From contig NZ_QPLT01000003.1 in the NCBI RefSeq assembly GCF_003666015.1, positions 124,001-188,000 on the forward strand: DNA of 64,000 bases, given 5' to 3'. The notes beneath the pieces were generated by a model that did not search any database, was not told where the DNA came from, and was given only the letters and a program-made list of their open reading frames with translations. This document shows, piece by piece, positions 26,787 to 35,938 of this stretch. The stretch's first letter is position 1. Each line of letters begins with the position of its first letter. This stretch comes from Halorubrum sp. Atlit-26R (lineage in GTDB: Archaea > Halobacteriota > Halobacteria > Halobacteriales > Haloferacaceae). The position numbers and the translations under genes are program-made.

Positions 26787-27443
26787 ATGAGCGACACCGA
26801 AGCCGGCGCGCGCGTCGGACTCCCCTGTCCGTCGTGTTCGCCCGACGAGCCGACCGTCCACGAGGTCCTCAGCCCGGGCGGGCAGGCCACCGTGCGCTGT
26901 ACCGAGTGCGACCACACGCACAAAACCGAGATACCGGAAGAAGAGACCGTTTCCGTCACGATCGTCGTCTCGCAGGACGGCGACTCCTTCACGACGACGA
27001 TGGACGTGCCCGCCGAGGGCGACGTCGGCACCGGCGAGGAGTTCGTCGTCGACACGGACGAGGCGCTGATGCAGGTGCGGATCACCGGGATCGAACTCGG
27101 CCCGGAGAACCGCGTCGAGGAGGCCGACATCACCGACGTCGAGACGCTGTGGACCCGCGCCGTCGACAACGTCGCGGTCCCCGTCACGCTCCACCCGAAG
27201 GACGGCGAAGCGGACCAGACGCGCTCGCTGCGCGTGAACGTCCCCGGCGACTACGAGTTCACCGTCGACGAGACCGTCGAGTTCGGCGAGGAGGAGTTCA
27301 CCGTCGAGGGGCTCCAGATCCGCGAGGACGCGCCCGAGTACCGCCACGAGAAGCTCGACCACCCCGGCGACCTCGCCTACGCGAAGGACCTCAAGCGGGT
27401 GTACGCCCGCGACGAGACGCTCACCGCGTGGTCGGCCTGGTAG
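26787..27443 (+). CDS. Haloarchaeal HVO_0476-type zinc finger protein
   Basis: The 218-residue protein starts with a zinc ribbon, LPCPSCSPDEPTVHEVLSPG then RCTECDHTHKTEIP, giving two CxxC pairs. Behind it comes a beta-rich domain of repeated strands (VSVTIVVSQDGDSFTTTMDV; LMQVRITGIELGPENRVEEA; VTLHPKDGEADQTRSLRVNV). The order matches the HVO_0476 family of haloarchaea, which has no known role. Promoter: GATATTTA at about 26754-26761, 26-30 nt upstream. Confidence 0.82.
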   Translation: MSDTEAGARVGLPCPSCSPDEPTVHEVLSPGGQATVRCTECDHTHKTEIPEEETVSVTIVVSQDGDSFTTTMDVPAEGDVGTGEEFVVDTDEALMQVRITGIELGPENRVEEADITDVETLWTRAVDNVAVPVTLHPKDGEADQTRSLRVNVPGDYEFTVDETVEFGEEEFTVEGLQIREDAPEYRHEKLDHPGDLAYAKDLKRVYARDETLTAWSAW

Positions 27444-28054
27444 AGCGACCGACGCCCCGCCGCGACCGACGCGGTCGGCCCCGACTCGCCGGGCCGGCGA
27501 TCCTCATACCAACATAAACAATTATGAAGGATACGCTCGTTAGTCGAGTCGTGCCACCCGTAGTACACGACTGACGCACGCTCGACGGCGGGGACGACGG
27601 CCGGTCCCGGCGGTCCGAGCACGCGCGAGGCGACCGAGACCGAACCGACGACCGACCGATCGGGTCCATCTTCGAACGCGGCTGACGACGGTGCGACCGA
27701 TGCCGACGACGGAATCGAAGACCTGCCGACCGCAGCCGAGGCGATCGCGCAGTGTGCGGCGACGTTCGACTCGTCCGACACCCGGCGGATCGCGAACGGG
27801 ACCGACCGCTGGAACGAGTACGCTGGCTCGTCGCACTGACGGCGCGGCCGGATCCTTTTATTCCACGGCGCGACTACCGACGAGCGGCCGATGACGAACC
27901 ACCGCTCCGAGCCGGACTCGGCACCCGGCGACGACGAGCCCTATGAGTGCCGAGGCCACGCTTTCCCAGACGCCGCGCACCCGCCCGCCGCGGAGCGGTC
28001 ACCGTCGTCGCCACTTCCGAAGTTGTCTTTCCGGTCGGGCGTGAACGGGAGGCC
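27444..28054. other. Intergenic region with little secure coding
   Basis: Apart from the startless ORF, this 611-nt region holds two TATA-like sites (about 27513-27525 and CCTTTTATTCC at 27854-27864). An ATG at 27891 lies about 30 nt after the second, but its frame gives a non-conserved-looking peptide. It may be a leader of the winged-helix gene at 28055. I see no RNA gene or repeat. Confidence 0.5.
27564..27839 (+). pseudogene. Startless ORF, possible gene remnant
   Basis: One frame is open from just after a TAG at 27561 to the TGA at 27837 and reads like a haloarchaeal protein (ATDADDGIEDLPTAAEAIAQ, then RRIANGTDRWNEYAGSSH), but contains no ATG, GTG or TTG in frame. Upstream, a TATA-like element (ATAAACAATTATG, about 27515) precedes a GTG at 27551 that reads VPPVVHD and then hits TGA. 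A frameshift near 27573 would join the two. This may be a decayed gene, a sequencing error, or chance in GC-rich DNA. I do not recognise a family. Confidence 0.3.
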
Positions 28055-28405
28055 ATGTCCGACGACTCGACCGACGAGCACACTCGGCTCGTCGACCAGA
28101 ACGGTCTCACTCGGCTGTTCGCCAACCGCGTTCGCGCGCGGATACTCGTGACGCTGTTTTACGCCGAGGAGCCGCTCCCGGTCCCCCGCATCGCCGAGGT
28201 CGCCGGCGTCGACCAGACGGTCGTCCACGAGGCGCTCGACCCGCTCGGCGCGTTCGACGTGATCGAGACGCACCGAGACGGGGAGCGACCGCGCTACGCG
28301 GTCGACGCGGACGACGACCTCGCCGCGGCGCTCCTGCGGGTCGCCGAGCTGGCGACGGAGCGGTACCACCGCGAGGACGTGGAGATCCCGGGTCCGGACG
28401 AGTAG
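28055..28405 (+). CDS. Winged-helix DNA-binding protein
   Basis: The 116-residue protein is almost entirely one winged helix: VDQNGLTRLFANRVRARILV (helix 1), AEEPLPVPRIAEVAGVDQTV (turn), and recognition helix VHEALDPLGAFDVIETHRDG. The C-terminal helix ends YHREDVEIPGPDE. It is likely a local transcriptional regulator with no obvious ligand domain. An overlapping frame starts upstream at 27947, but the ATG at 28055 gives the domain boundary. It is convergent with the next gene. Confidence 0.83.
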   Translation: MSDDSTDEHTRLVDQNGLTRLFANRVRARILVTLFYAEEPLPVPRIAEVAGVDQTVVHEALDPLGAFDVIETHRDGERPRYAVDADDDLAAALLRVAELATERYHREDVEIPGPDE

Positions 28406-28435
28406 CCCGCTCCCGACGCGGCGGCCGACGAGCCC

Positions 28436-28966
28436 TCAGCGGATCCGGACCGTCGTCTCGTCGTACACGCCGGCCGCCTCGGGGTCGGCGACGGTGAGCC
28501 CGGCGCCGATCGTGTGTTCGCCCCGCTCGGCCGGCGCCCACGTCCGGTCGTCCGTCTTGAACTGCCCCGACCACGTCCGGTGGAAGCGCCGCCGCTCGCC
28601 GCGGTCGAGGACGAGCTGCCCGTCGGTCTCGGGCAGCGGCTCCGGCACGTGCGAGGCGTCCCGGTGCCCGTCGACGTGCCACGTCCACGGGACCGGCGCC
28701 CGAGTCCGTACCGTCACGGGGACGGGAAGGGGGTTGCGAACCGTTATCGCGACCGGGACGGGCTCGTCCCGGTCGTACGCGTCGGCGGCCGTCTCGACGG
28801 TCACGGAGACGGCTCGGCGGTGAACCCGCTGCGGGAGCAGCCACCGCGAGAGCGACGCGGCCGGCAGGCTCCGCATCGCCCGCGGCTTCTCTCGGTCGTC
28901 GGTCGTGTTCGGCCGGAAGGGGTCGTCGTCGTCGCGGTCGACCCCGTCGGCGCGTGATCCGCGCAT
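28436..28966 (-). CDS. Hypothetical protein with a beta-sandwich domain
   Basis: The 176-residue protein has a basic N-terminal region (about 1-50, with ASLSRWLLPQRVHRRAVSVT) and a beta-rich C-terminal domain, VPVAITVRNPLPVPVTVRTR, then VPWTWHVDGHRDASHVPEPL and TWSGQFKTDDRTW. The strand pattern resembles intracellular proteinase inhibitor (BsuPI-like) or CARDB-like domains; this is a weak inference. No signal peptide is visible. The 36-bp tandem repeat lies directly upstream of its start. Confidence 0.65.
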   Translation of the reverse strand: MRGSRADGVDRDDDDPFRPNTTDDREKPRAMRSLPAASLSRWLLPQRVHRRAVSVTVETAADAYDRDEPVPVAITVRNPLPVPVTVRTRAPVPWTWHVDGHRDASHVPEPLPETDGQLVLDRGERRRFHRTWSGQFKTDDRTWAPAERGEHTIGAGLTVADPEAAGVYDETTVRIR

Positions 28967-29022
28967 CTATCGGTCCTTGCCGCGAGCGGGAATAAGTGTG
29001 CCGTCGGTCCCCCTCGACGCCC

Positions 29023-29237
29023 GGAGGTCGACCGGGGGCGGCGACCCGCCCGGCGCTCGGAGGTCGACCGGGGGCGGCGACCCGCCCGGCGCTCGGAGGT
29101 CGACCGGGGGCGGCGACCCGCCCGACGCTCGGAGGTCGACCGGGGGCGGCGACCCGCCCGGCGCTCGGAGGTCGACCGGGGGCGGCGACCCGCCCGACGC
29201 TCGGAGGTCGACCGGCTGCGGCGACCCGCACGGCTCG
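29023..29237. repeat. 36-bp tandem repeat, six copies
   Basis: Units start at 29023, 29059, 29095, 29131, 29167 and 29203; the last is degenerate. Each starts GGAGGTCGACCGGGGGCGG, includes the palindrome GGTCGACC, and ends in GGCGCTC or GACGCTC, the two endings being mixed among units. The period is a multiple of three, so open frames run through it, but they have no flanking protein homology. It lies between the end of the ABC operon and the start of the hypothetical gene at 28966, so it could affect either termination or that promoter. Confidence 0.9.
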
Positions 29238-29250
29238 ACCGGGACCGCGG

Positions 29251-30567
29251 TCAGTCGTCGACCGGGACGCCGGAGTCGCCGGCGTCGCGGTCGGCCCGCC
29301 CGCCGCCGGGTTCGGCCTCGTACGCCGGGTCGAAGAGGTGACACGCGATCCGACCGGCGTCGACGTCTCGGAGCGCCGGCTCGTCGGTGGCACAGGGCGT
29401 CTCGAAGGTGTTAAGCGCCGTTTCGGCGGCCTCGAACTCGCCGGCCGCGAGGGACTCGACCGCCTCGGACACCACGCCCTCGGCCTCGGGGTCGGAGAGC
29501 GTCTCGGGGACGCCCGTCTCGGCGCGGATCGCGTCCGTCACCGGCCCGTCGGCGGCCTCGGCGAGCGACTCGACCGCGAGCTCGCGGTCGCTGACCTGAT
29601 GGCGCAGGGACAGCACCGCGCGCCACTCGTCCTGTCCGAACTCGTAGTCGGCCGGTGGGATCACCCTGGGGCAGCGCGTGTGGAACCGACAGCCGGAGGG
29701 CGGTCCGATCGGCGAGGGGACCGACCCTTCGAGGAGGATCCGGTCGCCCTCCCACAGCGGGTCCGGCTCCGGGATCGCGGACAGCAGCGCCTCGGTGTAG
29801 GGGTGTTGCGGGGCCGTGAACAGCTCCGTCGGCGTCCCGACCTCGGCGATCTTCCCGAGGTACATGACGGCGATCTGGTCGGCGATGTGCTCGACGACCG
29901 AGAGGTCGTGCGCGATGAACAGGTACGCGATCCCGAACTCGTCTTGGAGGTCCTCCAAGAGGTTGAGGATCTGCGCCTGGACGGAGACGTCGAGCGCGGA
30001 GACGGGCTCGTCGCAGACGATGAAGTCGGGGTCGACTGCCAGCGCGCGGGCGATGCCGATCCGCTGGAGCTGGCCGCCGGAGAACTCGTGCGGATAGCGG
30101 CTCGCGTGGGTGGCGTTGAGCCCGACGCGTTCGAGCAGTTCCTTGATCCGCTGGTCCCGCGAGACCGCGTCGTCCTCGATGCCGTGGATGTCGAGCGCCT
30201 CGCCGATGATGTCGTTGACCGTCAGGCGGGGGTTGAGGCTCGACTGCGGGTTCTGGAAGATGATCTGCATCTCCTTTCGGAGGTCGCGGAGCTCGTTCGC
30301 CGACAGCTCCGTGATGTCGCGCCCTTTGAAGTACACCGACCCGGCCGTCGGCTCGCGCAGCTGGAGCACCGAACGGCCGATGGTGCTTTTCCCGCAGCCG
30401 CTCTCCCCGACCAGCCCCAGCGTCTCGCCCTCGCGGATCTCGAAGGAGACGCCGTCGACGGCCTCGACGTCCCGCTGGCGGCCGAGGATGCGGTCGATGA
30501 AGTCGGAGTCGGACTTGTAGTACTTCTCTAAGTTCTCGACGCGGAGCAGGGGCTCGCCGTCGCTCAC
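29251..30567 (-). CDS. Peptide-type ABC transporter ATP-binding protein (DppF/OppF type)
   Basis: The 438-residue ATPase begins with GTG, overlapping the previous gene's TGA by GTGA. It has Walker [11 protein letters not shown]-loop [18 protein letters not shown], signature [15 protein letters not shown], Walker [15 protein letters not shown] and the H-loop [10 protein letters not shown]. The C-terminal oligopeptide-transporter extension has [10 protein letters not shown]. Beyond it, about 80 extra acidic residues end in [10 protein letters not shown]. The upstream in-frame extension to 30783 lies inside the preceding gene and is rejected. It is the last gene of a five-gene operon. Confidence 0.9.
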   Translation of the reverse strand: MSDGEPLLRVENLEKYYKSDSDFIDRILGRQRDVEAVDGVSFEIREGETLGLVGESGCGKSTIGRSVLQLREPTAGSVYFKGRDITELSANELRDLRKEMQIIFQNPQSSLNPRLTVNDIIGEALDIHGIEDDAVSRDQRIKELLERVGLNATHASRYPHEFSGGQLQRIGIARALAVDPDFIVCDEPVSALDVSVQAQILNLLEDLQDEFGIAYLFIAHDLSVVEHIADQIAVMYLGKIAEVGTPTELFTAPQHPYTEALLSAIPEPDPLWEGDRILLEGSVPSPIGPPSGCRFHTRCPRVIPPADYEFGQDEWRAVLSLRHQVSDRELAVESLAEAADGPVTDAIRAETGVPETLSDPEAEGVVSEAVESLAAGEFEAAETALNTFETPCATDEPALRDVDAGRIACHLFDPAYEAEPGGGRADRDAGDSGVPVDD

Positions 30568-31649
30568 GGCCGCTCCCCCTCCGAGGCGGCGGCCGGATCG
30601 TCGCCCGGCCCGCCGGCGTCGCGGACGGTCACCTCGTAGTCGAGCTCGCCGCGGAGTTCGCCGGTGTGCGCGAGGCAGGCCGCGACCTGCGCGTCGCTTT
30701 CGATCGGATCGGCCGGCTCGCCGGTTTCGGTCTCGACGAGTTCCGGCTCGGTCCGCGTACAGGCCTCCTCCGCGTACGGGCACCGCGGGTGGAAGTTACA
30801 CCCCGGCGGCACCTCGATCAGGTCCGGCATCCGGCCCGGGATCGTCTGGAGGCGGTCGCGCTCGTCGCCGATCCGCGGGATCGAGCTCATCAGGCCGACC
30901 GTGTACGGGTGTTGCGGGTCGTAGTAGATGTCCTCGACGGGCGCCATCTCCACCGGGTGCCCCGCGTACATCACCATGACGCGGTCGCAGAACTCGGCGA
31001 CGACGCCGAGGTCGTGGGTGATGAGCTGGATCGCCGTGTCGAACTCGGTCGCGACCTCTTCGAGGAGGTCGAGGATCTGCGCCTCGATGGTGACGTCGAG
31101 CGCGGTGGTCGGCTCGTCGGCGATGATCAGGTCCGGGTCACACGAGAGCGCGATCGCGATCACCGCCCGCTGTTGCATCCCGCCGGAGAACTGGTGGGGG
31201 TAGTCGGTGTACCGCTCCGCCGCCGAGGGGATTCCCACGGACTCTAAGGTCTCGATCGCACGCTCCTTGGCGGCCGCCTCCCCCAGTCCGAGGTGGTAGC
31301 GGATCGCCTCCGATATCTGCTCGCCGACGGTGTACGCCGGGTTGAGCGCGGTCTGGGCGTCCTGGAAGATCATCGCGATCTCGTTGCCGCGCAGGTCGCG
31401 GACCTCCTCGTCGCTCATCTCTAAGATGTTCTCGCCTTTGAACCGGATCTCTCCGCTCTCGATGACGCCCGGGTCGTCGAGCAGGCGCATCAGCGCGAGG
31501 CTGGTGACGCTCTTCCCGGCGCCGCTCTCGCCGACCACGCCGAACCGCTCGCCCGCCTCGATGCGGTACGAGAGGTCGTTGGTGGCCTTGACGACCCCGT
31601 CTTCGGTGTAGAACCGAACGTTGAGGTCCTCGACTTCGAGCATCGCCAT
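30564..31649 (-). CDS. Peptide-type ABC transporter ATP-binding protein (DppD/OppD type)
   Basis: The 361-residue ATPase starts [20 protein letters not shown]. Motifs are Walker [11 protein letters not shown]-loop [20 protein letters not shown], signature [15 protein letters not shown], Walker [15 protein letters not shown], and H-loop [12 protein letters not shown]. The oligopeptide-transporter C-terminal block is [19 protein letters not shown], with cysteines that can bind a cluster in some homologs. Its ATG shares one base with the preceding permease's stop, and its stop overlaps the next ATPase, so the operon is tightly coupled. Confidence 0.92.
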   Translation of the reverse strand: MAMLEVEDLNVRFYTEDGVVKATNDLSYRIEAGERFGVVGESGAGKSVTSLALMRLLDDPGVIESGEIRFKGENILEMSDEEVRDLRGNEIAMIFQDAQTALNPAYTVGEQISEAIRYHLGLGEAAAKERAIETLESVGIPSAAERYTDYPHQFSGGMQQRAVIAIALSCDPDLIIADEPTTALDVTIEAQILDLLEEVATEFDTAIQLITHDLGVVAEFCDRVMVMYAGHPVEMAPVEDIYYDPQHPYTVGLMSSIPRIGDERDRLQTIPGRMPDLIEVPPGCNFHPRCPYAEEACTRTEPELVETETGEPADPIESDAQVAACLAHTGELRGELDYEVTVRDAGGPGDDPAAASEGERP

Positions 31650-32728
31650 CAGCGGAACCCCCCGCTCTGCTGGGTGTCCCCCTGCGGGTCGAACGCGTCG
31701 CGGACGCCGTCGCCGACCAGGTTGATCGCCATCACGAACAGGAAGATCGCGAGCCCGGGGAACGCCCCGGCCCACCAGCGCCCGCGGGCGATGGCGTCCT
31801 GCTCCACGTTGAGCATGACGCCCCACTCGGCGCTGGCCGGCGAGAGCCCGAGCCCGATGAATCCGAGCGCCGCCGCCGCGAGGACGGTCGTGCCGATGCT
31901 GAGCGTCGCCTGAACGATCACCGGCGCCATCGCGTTCGGCAGGATGTGTCGGGTGATGATCGATCGGTCGCGGGAGCCGAGCGCCTTCGCGGCGGTGACG
32001 TAGTCGTTCTCCTTGACGCTCAGGATCTCGCCGCGGATGATGCGGGCGTACGGGAGCCAGCCGACGGCGACCAGCGCGAGGATCATCTCCCAGTAGCCGC
32101 GGCCGAGGACCGCGATGACCGCGATCGCGAGCACGATGAACGGGAACGCGTAGAGCATGTCGACGAAGCGCATGATGAGCTCGTCGATCTTGCCGCCGTA
32201 GTAGCCGGCGATCGAGCCGAGCGGGACGCCGACCAGCAGCGCGACCGCGACCGCGATGAAGCCGATAGAGAGGCTCCAGCGACCGCCGTACATGATACGC
32301 GAGAGGATGTCGCGGCCCGCCCAGTCGGTGCCGAACAGGTGGAGGCCGGTGGGCGGCCACGCGAGCGTGTTCTCCAGCGTCGGCTCCGTGTAGCCGGTGA
32401 TGATGTTCTGTGCCGCCGGGTCGGCCGGGGCCAGCGACAGCGGTTGGATCGTCTGGCCGCCGAGCAGCGGGACGCCCGGCGGCGCCTGGATCGGCCGAGC
32501 GAACACCGCGAGCAGCACCATGAACGCGATGACGGCCCCCCCGAACAGCGCGAGGCGGTTCCGCTTGAACCGGAGCCAGGCGAACTCGAGCCGTCCCCGG
32601 CCCTCCTTCGCCTGGAGCCCCGGCTCCCACGAGGAGAGCGGGTCGCGCTCCTCGACGCGGTCGACGTCGAAGCCGCTGACCCGTATTCGTCCGCGTTCGG
32701 TCGTGGTCGTTGAAGTGTCGGATGACAT
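31649..32728 (-). CDS. Peptide-type ABC transporter permease (DppC/OppC type)
   Basis: The 359-residue protein has an N-terminal cytoplasmic segment, one hydrophobic helix at about 55-75 (RLALFGGAVIAFMVLLAVFA), a long outer loop (including TEPTLENTLAWPPTGLHLFG), and the five-helix permease core with the EAA-loop region YVTAAKALGSRDRSIITRHI. GTDWAGRDILSRIMYGGRWS is typical of DppC. Two nucleotides separate it from the upstream permease gene. Confidence 0.92.
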   Translation of the reverse strand: MSSDTSTTTTERGRIRVSGFDVDRVEERDPLSSWEPGLQAKEGRGRLEFAWLRFKRNRLALFGGAVIAFMVLLAVFARPIQAPPGVPLLGGQTIQPLSLAPADPAAQNIITGYTEPTLENTLAWPPTGLHLFGTDWAGRDILSRIMYGGRWSLSIGFIAVAVALLVGVPLGSIAGYYGGKIDELIMRFVDMLYAFPFIVLAIAVIAVLGRGYWEMILALVAVGWLPYARIIRGEILSVKENDYVTAAKALGSRDRSIITRHILPNAMAPVIVQATLSIGTTVLAAAALGFIGLGLSPASAEWGVMLNVEQDAIARGRWWAGAFPGLAIFLFVMAINLVGDGVRDAFDPQGDTQQSGGFR

Positions 32729-32730
32729 TG

Positions 32731-33681
32731 TTAATATCGAATTCGAGGGTCGAGGTACGCGTAGAGCACGTCCGCGAGGAAGTTCGCGAGGATCACCGCG
32801 ACGCCGATGAGCAACACGATCGCCTGGATCACCGGGAAGTCGCGGTTGCCGACGCGGTCGACGAGCAGGCGCCCGATCCCCGGGTACGCGAAGACGATCT
32901 CGACGACGACGGAGCCGCTGATGATGAACGCCACCTGGATCGCGGCCACGGTGACGACCGAGATGAGCGAGTTGCGCAGGACGTGTTTCCGGACGACGCT
33001 GCGCTCGGGAAGCCCCTTCGCGCGCGCGGTCCGGACGTAGTCTTTGTCGAGCTCTTCGACCATCGACGAGCGCATCAGCCGCATCATCAGCGCCGTCGAT
33101 CCCGTCCCGATCGCGATCGCCGGGAGCAGGGTGTACGAGAGCATCTCGACGCTCAACAGGCCCTGATCGGTGGGCGGGAGGACGGGGAAGAGCCCGAGCC
33201 CGCTAGCGAACACGAGCAGCAGCATGAGCCCGAGCCAGAAGTTCGGGATCGCGATACCGAGCAGGGCGAACACGCGGCTCACCTGATCGATCTTCGTGTT
33301 GCGGTAGTACGCGGCGAGAATACCGGAGGGGATCGCCGTGACGACGGTGACGCCGAACGCCATCACGCCCATCACGAGCGTGTACGGCAGCCGGCTCATG
33401 ATCTCGTCTATCACCGGGCTCCGCGTGATGATCGAGCGGCCGAAGTCGCCCTGGGCGGCGCTCGTCACCCAGTCGATGTACTGGATGTAGACGGGCTGGT
33501 CTAAGCCGTACTCCGCCCGTATCTCGGCCTCGACCGCCGGGTCGAGCTCGGTGAACAGGGTGATGAAGTCGATCGGGTCGCCGGGGATCGCGTGGACCAT
33601 CCCGAACGTGATGAGCGAGATGCCCAGCAGTAACGGGATGGTGACGAGACCGCGTTTCAGAACGAATCGTTGGAGACTCAT
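32731..33681 (-). CDS. Peptide-type ABC transporter permease (DppB/OppB type)
   Basis: The 316-residue protein has six helices, starting LKRGLVTIPLLLGISLITFG, with HAIPGDPIDF then the long periplasmic-equivalent loop, LDQPVYIQYIDWVTSAAQGD and FGRSIITRSPV, typical for DppB. The EAA loop is DYVRTARAKGLPERSVVRKH, and the end is LADVLYAYLDPRIRY. It forms the channel with the DppC-like permease. It is second in the operon, 41 nt after the binding-protein gene. Confidence 0.93.
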   Translation of the reverse strand: MSLQRFVLKRGLVTIPLLLGISLITFGMVHAIPGDPIDFITLFTELDPAVEAEIRAEYGLDQPVYIQYIDWVTSAAQGDFGRSIITRSPVIDEIMSRLPYTLVMGVMAFGVTVVTAIPSGILAAYYRNTKIDQVSRVFALLGIAIPNFWLGLMLLLVFASGLGLFPVLPPTDQGLLSVEMLSYTLLPAIAIGTGSTALMMRLMRSSMVEELDKDYVRTARAKGLPERSVVRKHVLRNSLISVVTVAAIQVAFIISGSVVVEIVFAYPGIGRLLVDRVGNRDFPVIQAIVLLIGVAVILANFLADVLYAYLDPRIRY

Positions 33682-33722
33682 CGAGTGGTGTGAATGTGGG
33701 GTGGGATGGCGGACTCCGTCCG

Positions 33723-35432
33723 TTACTCCGCCGGGTAGACGATCTCGTCGAGGTGCGGCTTGTACAGCGTGTTGTACCGGTTACTGGAGTTCGGGTGCGG
33801 ACTCCACTGGTCGACGGACTCGATGTTCTCGGCGTTCAACACGTCGATCTGGTCGCTCGTCCACATGTTCGCCAGCGGGGCGTCGCGCGCGACGATCTCC
33901 TGAATGTCTTGGTAGATCGTCTGGCGGTCGTCGACGTTCACCGTCGTCTGCCCCTGCTGGATGAGCTCGTCCATCTCCTCGTTCTCGTAGAGGTTCCAGT
34001 TGAACCCGTCCGGAACGTGCTGATCGGAGGCGAGCAGCTGGGTGATGTGGCCGTCGGGGTCGGAGCCGCCGGTCCAACCGATGCCGACGACGTCGGTGCT
34101 CTGTGCGGCCCCCTCGGGGTCGAGCAGGAACGGGACGAGGTCGTCGAACGCCCGCACGTCGAGGCTGGCGTCGAAGTACTCCGTCTGGTCCATCGTCTGC
34201 TGGATGATCTCCATCCAGCGCTCGCGGGTGCGGTTGACGTTCGTGATGAACGAGATCTCGAACGGCGCCTCGATCCCCTCCTCCTCGAACGCCTCGCCGA
34301 TGAGTTCGAGGCCGCGCTCCTCGTCCTCGCCGGTGTACTCGTCGATCAGCGCCTGCTCCTGGTCGGCGTCGAAGTACGCGCCGAGACCGGGACTGATCGG
34401 GCCCGCGAGCTCGGTGGCGTTGCCGCCGAAGACGGCCTGGATAACGTCCGCCTTCGGGATGAGGCGGGTCATCCCGCGCCGGAGCTTCTGGTTGGAGAAC
34501 GGCGACTGCTGGACCGGGTAGGTGATGAAGTCGAACCCGACCGCCTCGGCGGAGACGACCTGTCCGGTCTGGTTCCCCCACTGGTCGAGCTCGAACGGCG
34601 CGGCGTTGTCGATCATGTCGAGCTCGCCGTTGGCCATCGCCTCCTCCTGGGAGACCTGCTCGGGGACGACGCGGATGACGACGCGGTCCCACGGCGCCGT
34701 ACTCGGGTAGTCGTCGCCGTCGTACCAGTAGTCCTCGTAGGGGACGAGGACCGCGCGGTCCTCCTCCTGGAACTCGTCGAGCACCCACGGCCCGGTGCCG
34801 AGGGTCTGGGCGGTGAAGTCGTGGTCGTCCTCTTCCGGGCTCTCGCTGATCGCGTCGGTCTTGCTCGTCAGGATCGGCACCGCCGACAGGTCGGCGAGGA
34901 ACGGGGCGTGGGGCTGGCTGGAGGTGATCTCGACCTCGTAGTCGCCGACCACCTCGACGTTCTCGATGAAGGAGACGTCGGCGTCGTTGGTCGTGCCGCT
35001 CGTCCGATTGATCGAGAACGCGACGTCCTCGGCGGTGAACTCGTCGCCGTTGTGGAAGGTGACTCCCTCCCGCAGCGTGAAGTTGTACGTCGTCTCGTCG
35101 ACCTGCTCGAACTCGCTGGCGAGCTCCCCGCGGTACTCGCTCAGGTCGAACAGCGGCGCGACGAGCCGCTCGTAGGCCATCGTCCCGACGACGGAGTTGG
35201 AGGTCGCGTCGGTGATGATCGTCGGGTCGAAGGTGCCGGGGTTCGCGCCGGCGGACGCGACGAACTCGGCCGTGCCGTCGCCGCCGTCGCCGCCGTCGGA
35301 GCCGTCACCGCCGTCGCCGCCGTCGCCGCCCGCGCACCCAGCGAGCCCGACTACGCCTGTCCCCCCCATCGCAGCGAGAACCCGGCGGCGAGTGGATGCG
35401 GTTCGTTCCGTCGAATCGTCACTATGTGACAT
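33723..35432 (-). CDS. Family 5 extracellular solute-binding lipoprotein (peptide type)
   Basis: The 569-residue protein has a Tat signal (STRRRVLAAMGGTGVVGLAG then Cys33) with a lipobox, a Gly/Asp/Ser-rich linker typical of haloarchaeal surface lipoproteins, and the SBP_bac_5 domain: LREGVTFHNGDEFTAEDVAF, APFLADLSAVPILTSKTDAI, and LRRGMTRLIPKADVIQAVFG. It captures peptides or similar ligands outside the cell for the permeases and ATPases that follow. It is the first gene of the operon, with an AT-rich upstream region (35433-35490) carrying TATA-like sequences. Confidence 0.92.
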   Translation of the reverse strand: MSHSDDSTERTASTRRRVLAAMGGTGVVGLAGCAGGDGGDGGDGSDGGDGGDGTAEFVASAGANPGTFDPTIITDATSNSVVGTMAYERLVAPLFDLSEYRGELASEFEQVDETTYNFTLREGVTFHNGDEFTAEDVAFSINRTSGTTNDADVSFIENVEVVGDYEVEITSSQPHAPFLADLSAVPILTSKTDAISESPEEDDHDFTAQTLGTGPWVLDEFQEEDRAVLVPYEDYWYDGDDYPSTAPWDRVVIRVVPEQVSQEEAMANGELDMIDNAAPFELDQWGNQTGQVVSAEAVGFDFITYPVQQSPFSNQKLRRGMTRLIPKADVIQAVFGGNATELAGPISPGLGAYFDADQEQALIDEYTGEDEERGLELIGEAFEEEGIEAPFEISFITNVNRTRERWMEIIQQTMDQTEYFDASLDVRAFDDLVPFLLDPEGAAQSTDVVGIGWTGGSDPDGHITQLLASDQHVPDGFNWNLYENEEMDELIQQGQTTVNVDDRQTIYQDIQEIVARDAPLANMWTSDQIDVLNAENIESVDQWSPHPNSSNRYNTLYKPHLDEIVYPAE

Positions 35433-35640
35433 AGTATCTAATCATTACCCAGACGGTAAAATCTATCCCATTTATTTCGTTCGGTACTGTCTATGAATTG
35501 CCACGGCGAGGGCCGGTCGAGCGGGCGAGCAAAAGCGACGCACCGGCGAGCCGAGGCGACCGTTCGCGAGCCAACGCGACGGAGCGTCCCGGCCCCGATC
35601 GGAAGGACCGTTTTTACTGGCCCGGGCGATACCGCTACCC

Positions 35641-35844
35641 ATGGACCACCGCTGTCCGGACTGCGGCGTCACGATGGAGGAAGTGGAGTTCAGCATGGGC
35701 GACGCGTGGAACGCGCACGTCAAGACCGGCGAGAAGCGGTCGGGGCTCCTCGGGAAGCTCGGAATGAACGAGCGCAAGGAGCTGACCACCGTCATGTGTC
35801 CCGAGTGCGGGCTGGTGCGGCACTACGCCGAGTTCGAGGAGTGA
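35641..35844 (+). CDS. Small zinc-ribbon protein
   Basis: The 67-residue protein has CPDC at residues 5-8 and CPEC near residue 54, a two-knuckle zinc ribbon (MDHRCPDCGVTMEEVEFSMG and VMCPECGLVRHYAEFEE), with a basic link between. A TTTTTA element (35610-35615) lies about 28 nt upstream. Similar small zinc proteins are abundant in haloarchaea and their roles are mostly unknown. It may or may not be tied to the neighbouring peptide genes. Confidence 0.83.
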   Translation: MDHRCPDCGVTMEEVEFSMGDAWNAHVKTGEKRSGLLGKLGMNERKELTTVMCPECGLVRHYAEFEE

Positions 35845-35938
35845 GGCGGGCCGCGTCGGTCTCCGCGCCGACCGCACGGCTCCGACACCGGACAGTTCCG
35901 GTCGGGGCTTTATTCACTCGCGCGCCGGACGAGTGCGT

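Noticed and set aside
27891-28054. ORF starting at 27891 after a TATA-like box
   Set aside because: Its frame runs into the winged-helix gene out of frame and has no protein-like features.
29023-29237. Possible CRISPR array
   Set aside because: The units are directly tandem with no unique spacers, and no cas genes are present.
30568-30783. N-terminal extension of the DppF-like gene
   Set aside because: It overlaps the preceding ATPase gene; the GTG at 30567 gives the family start and a GTGA overlap.
35933-35938. GTG start for ggt two codons earlier
   Set aside because: The ATG at 35939 fits promoter spacing as well and is the more usual start codon; the difference is only two residues.
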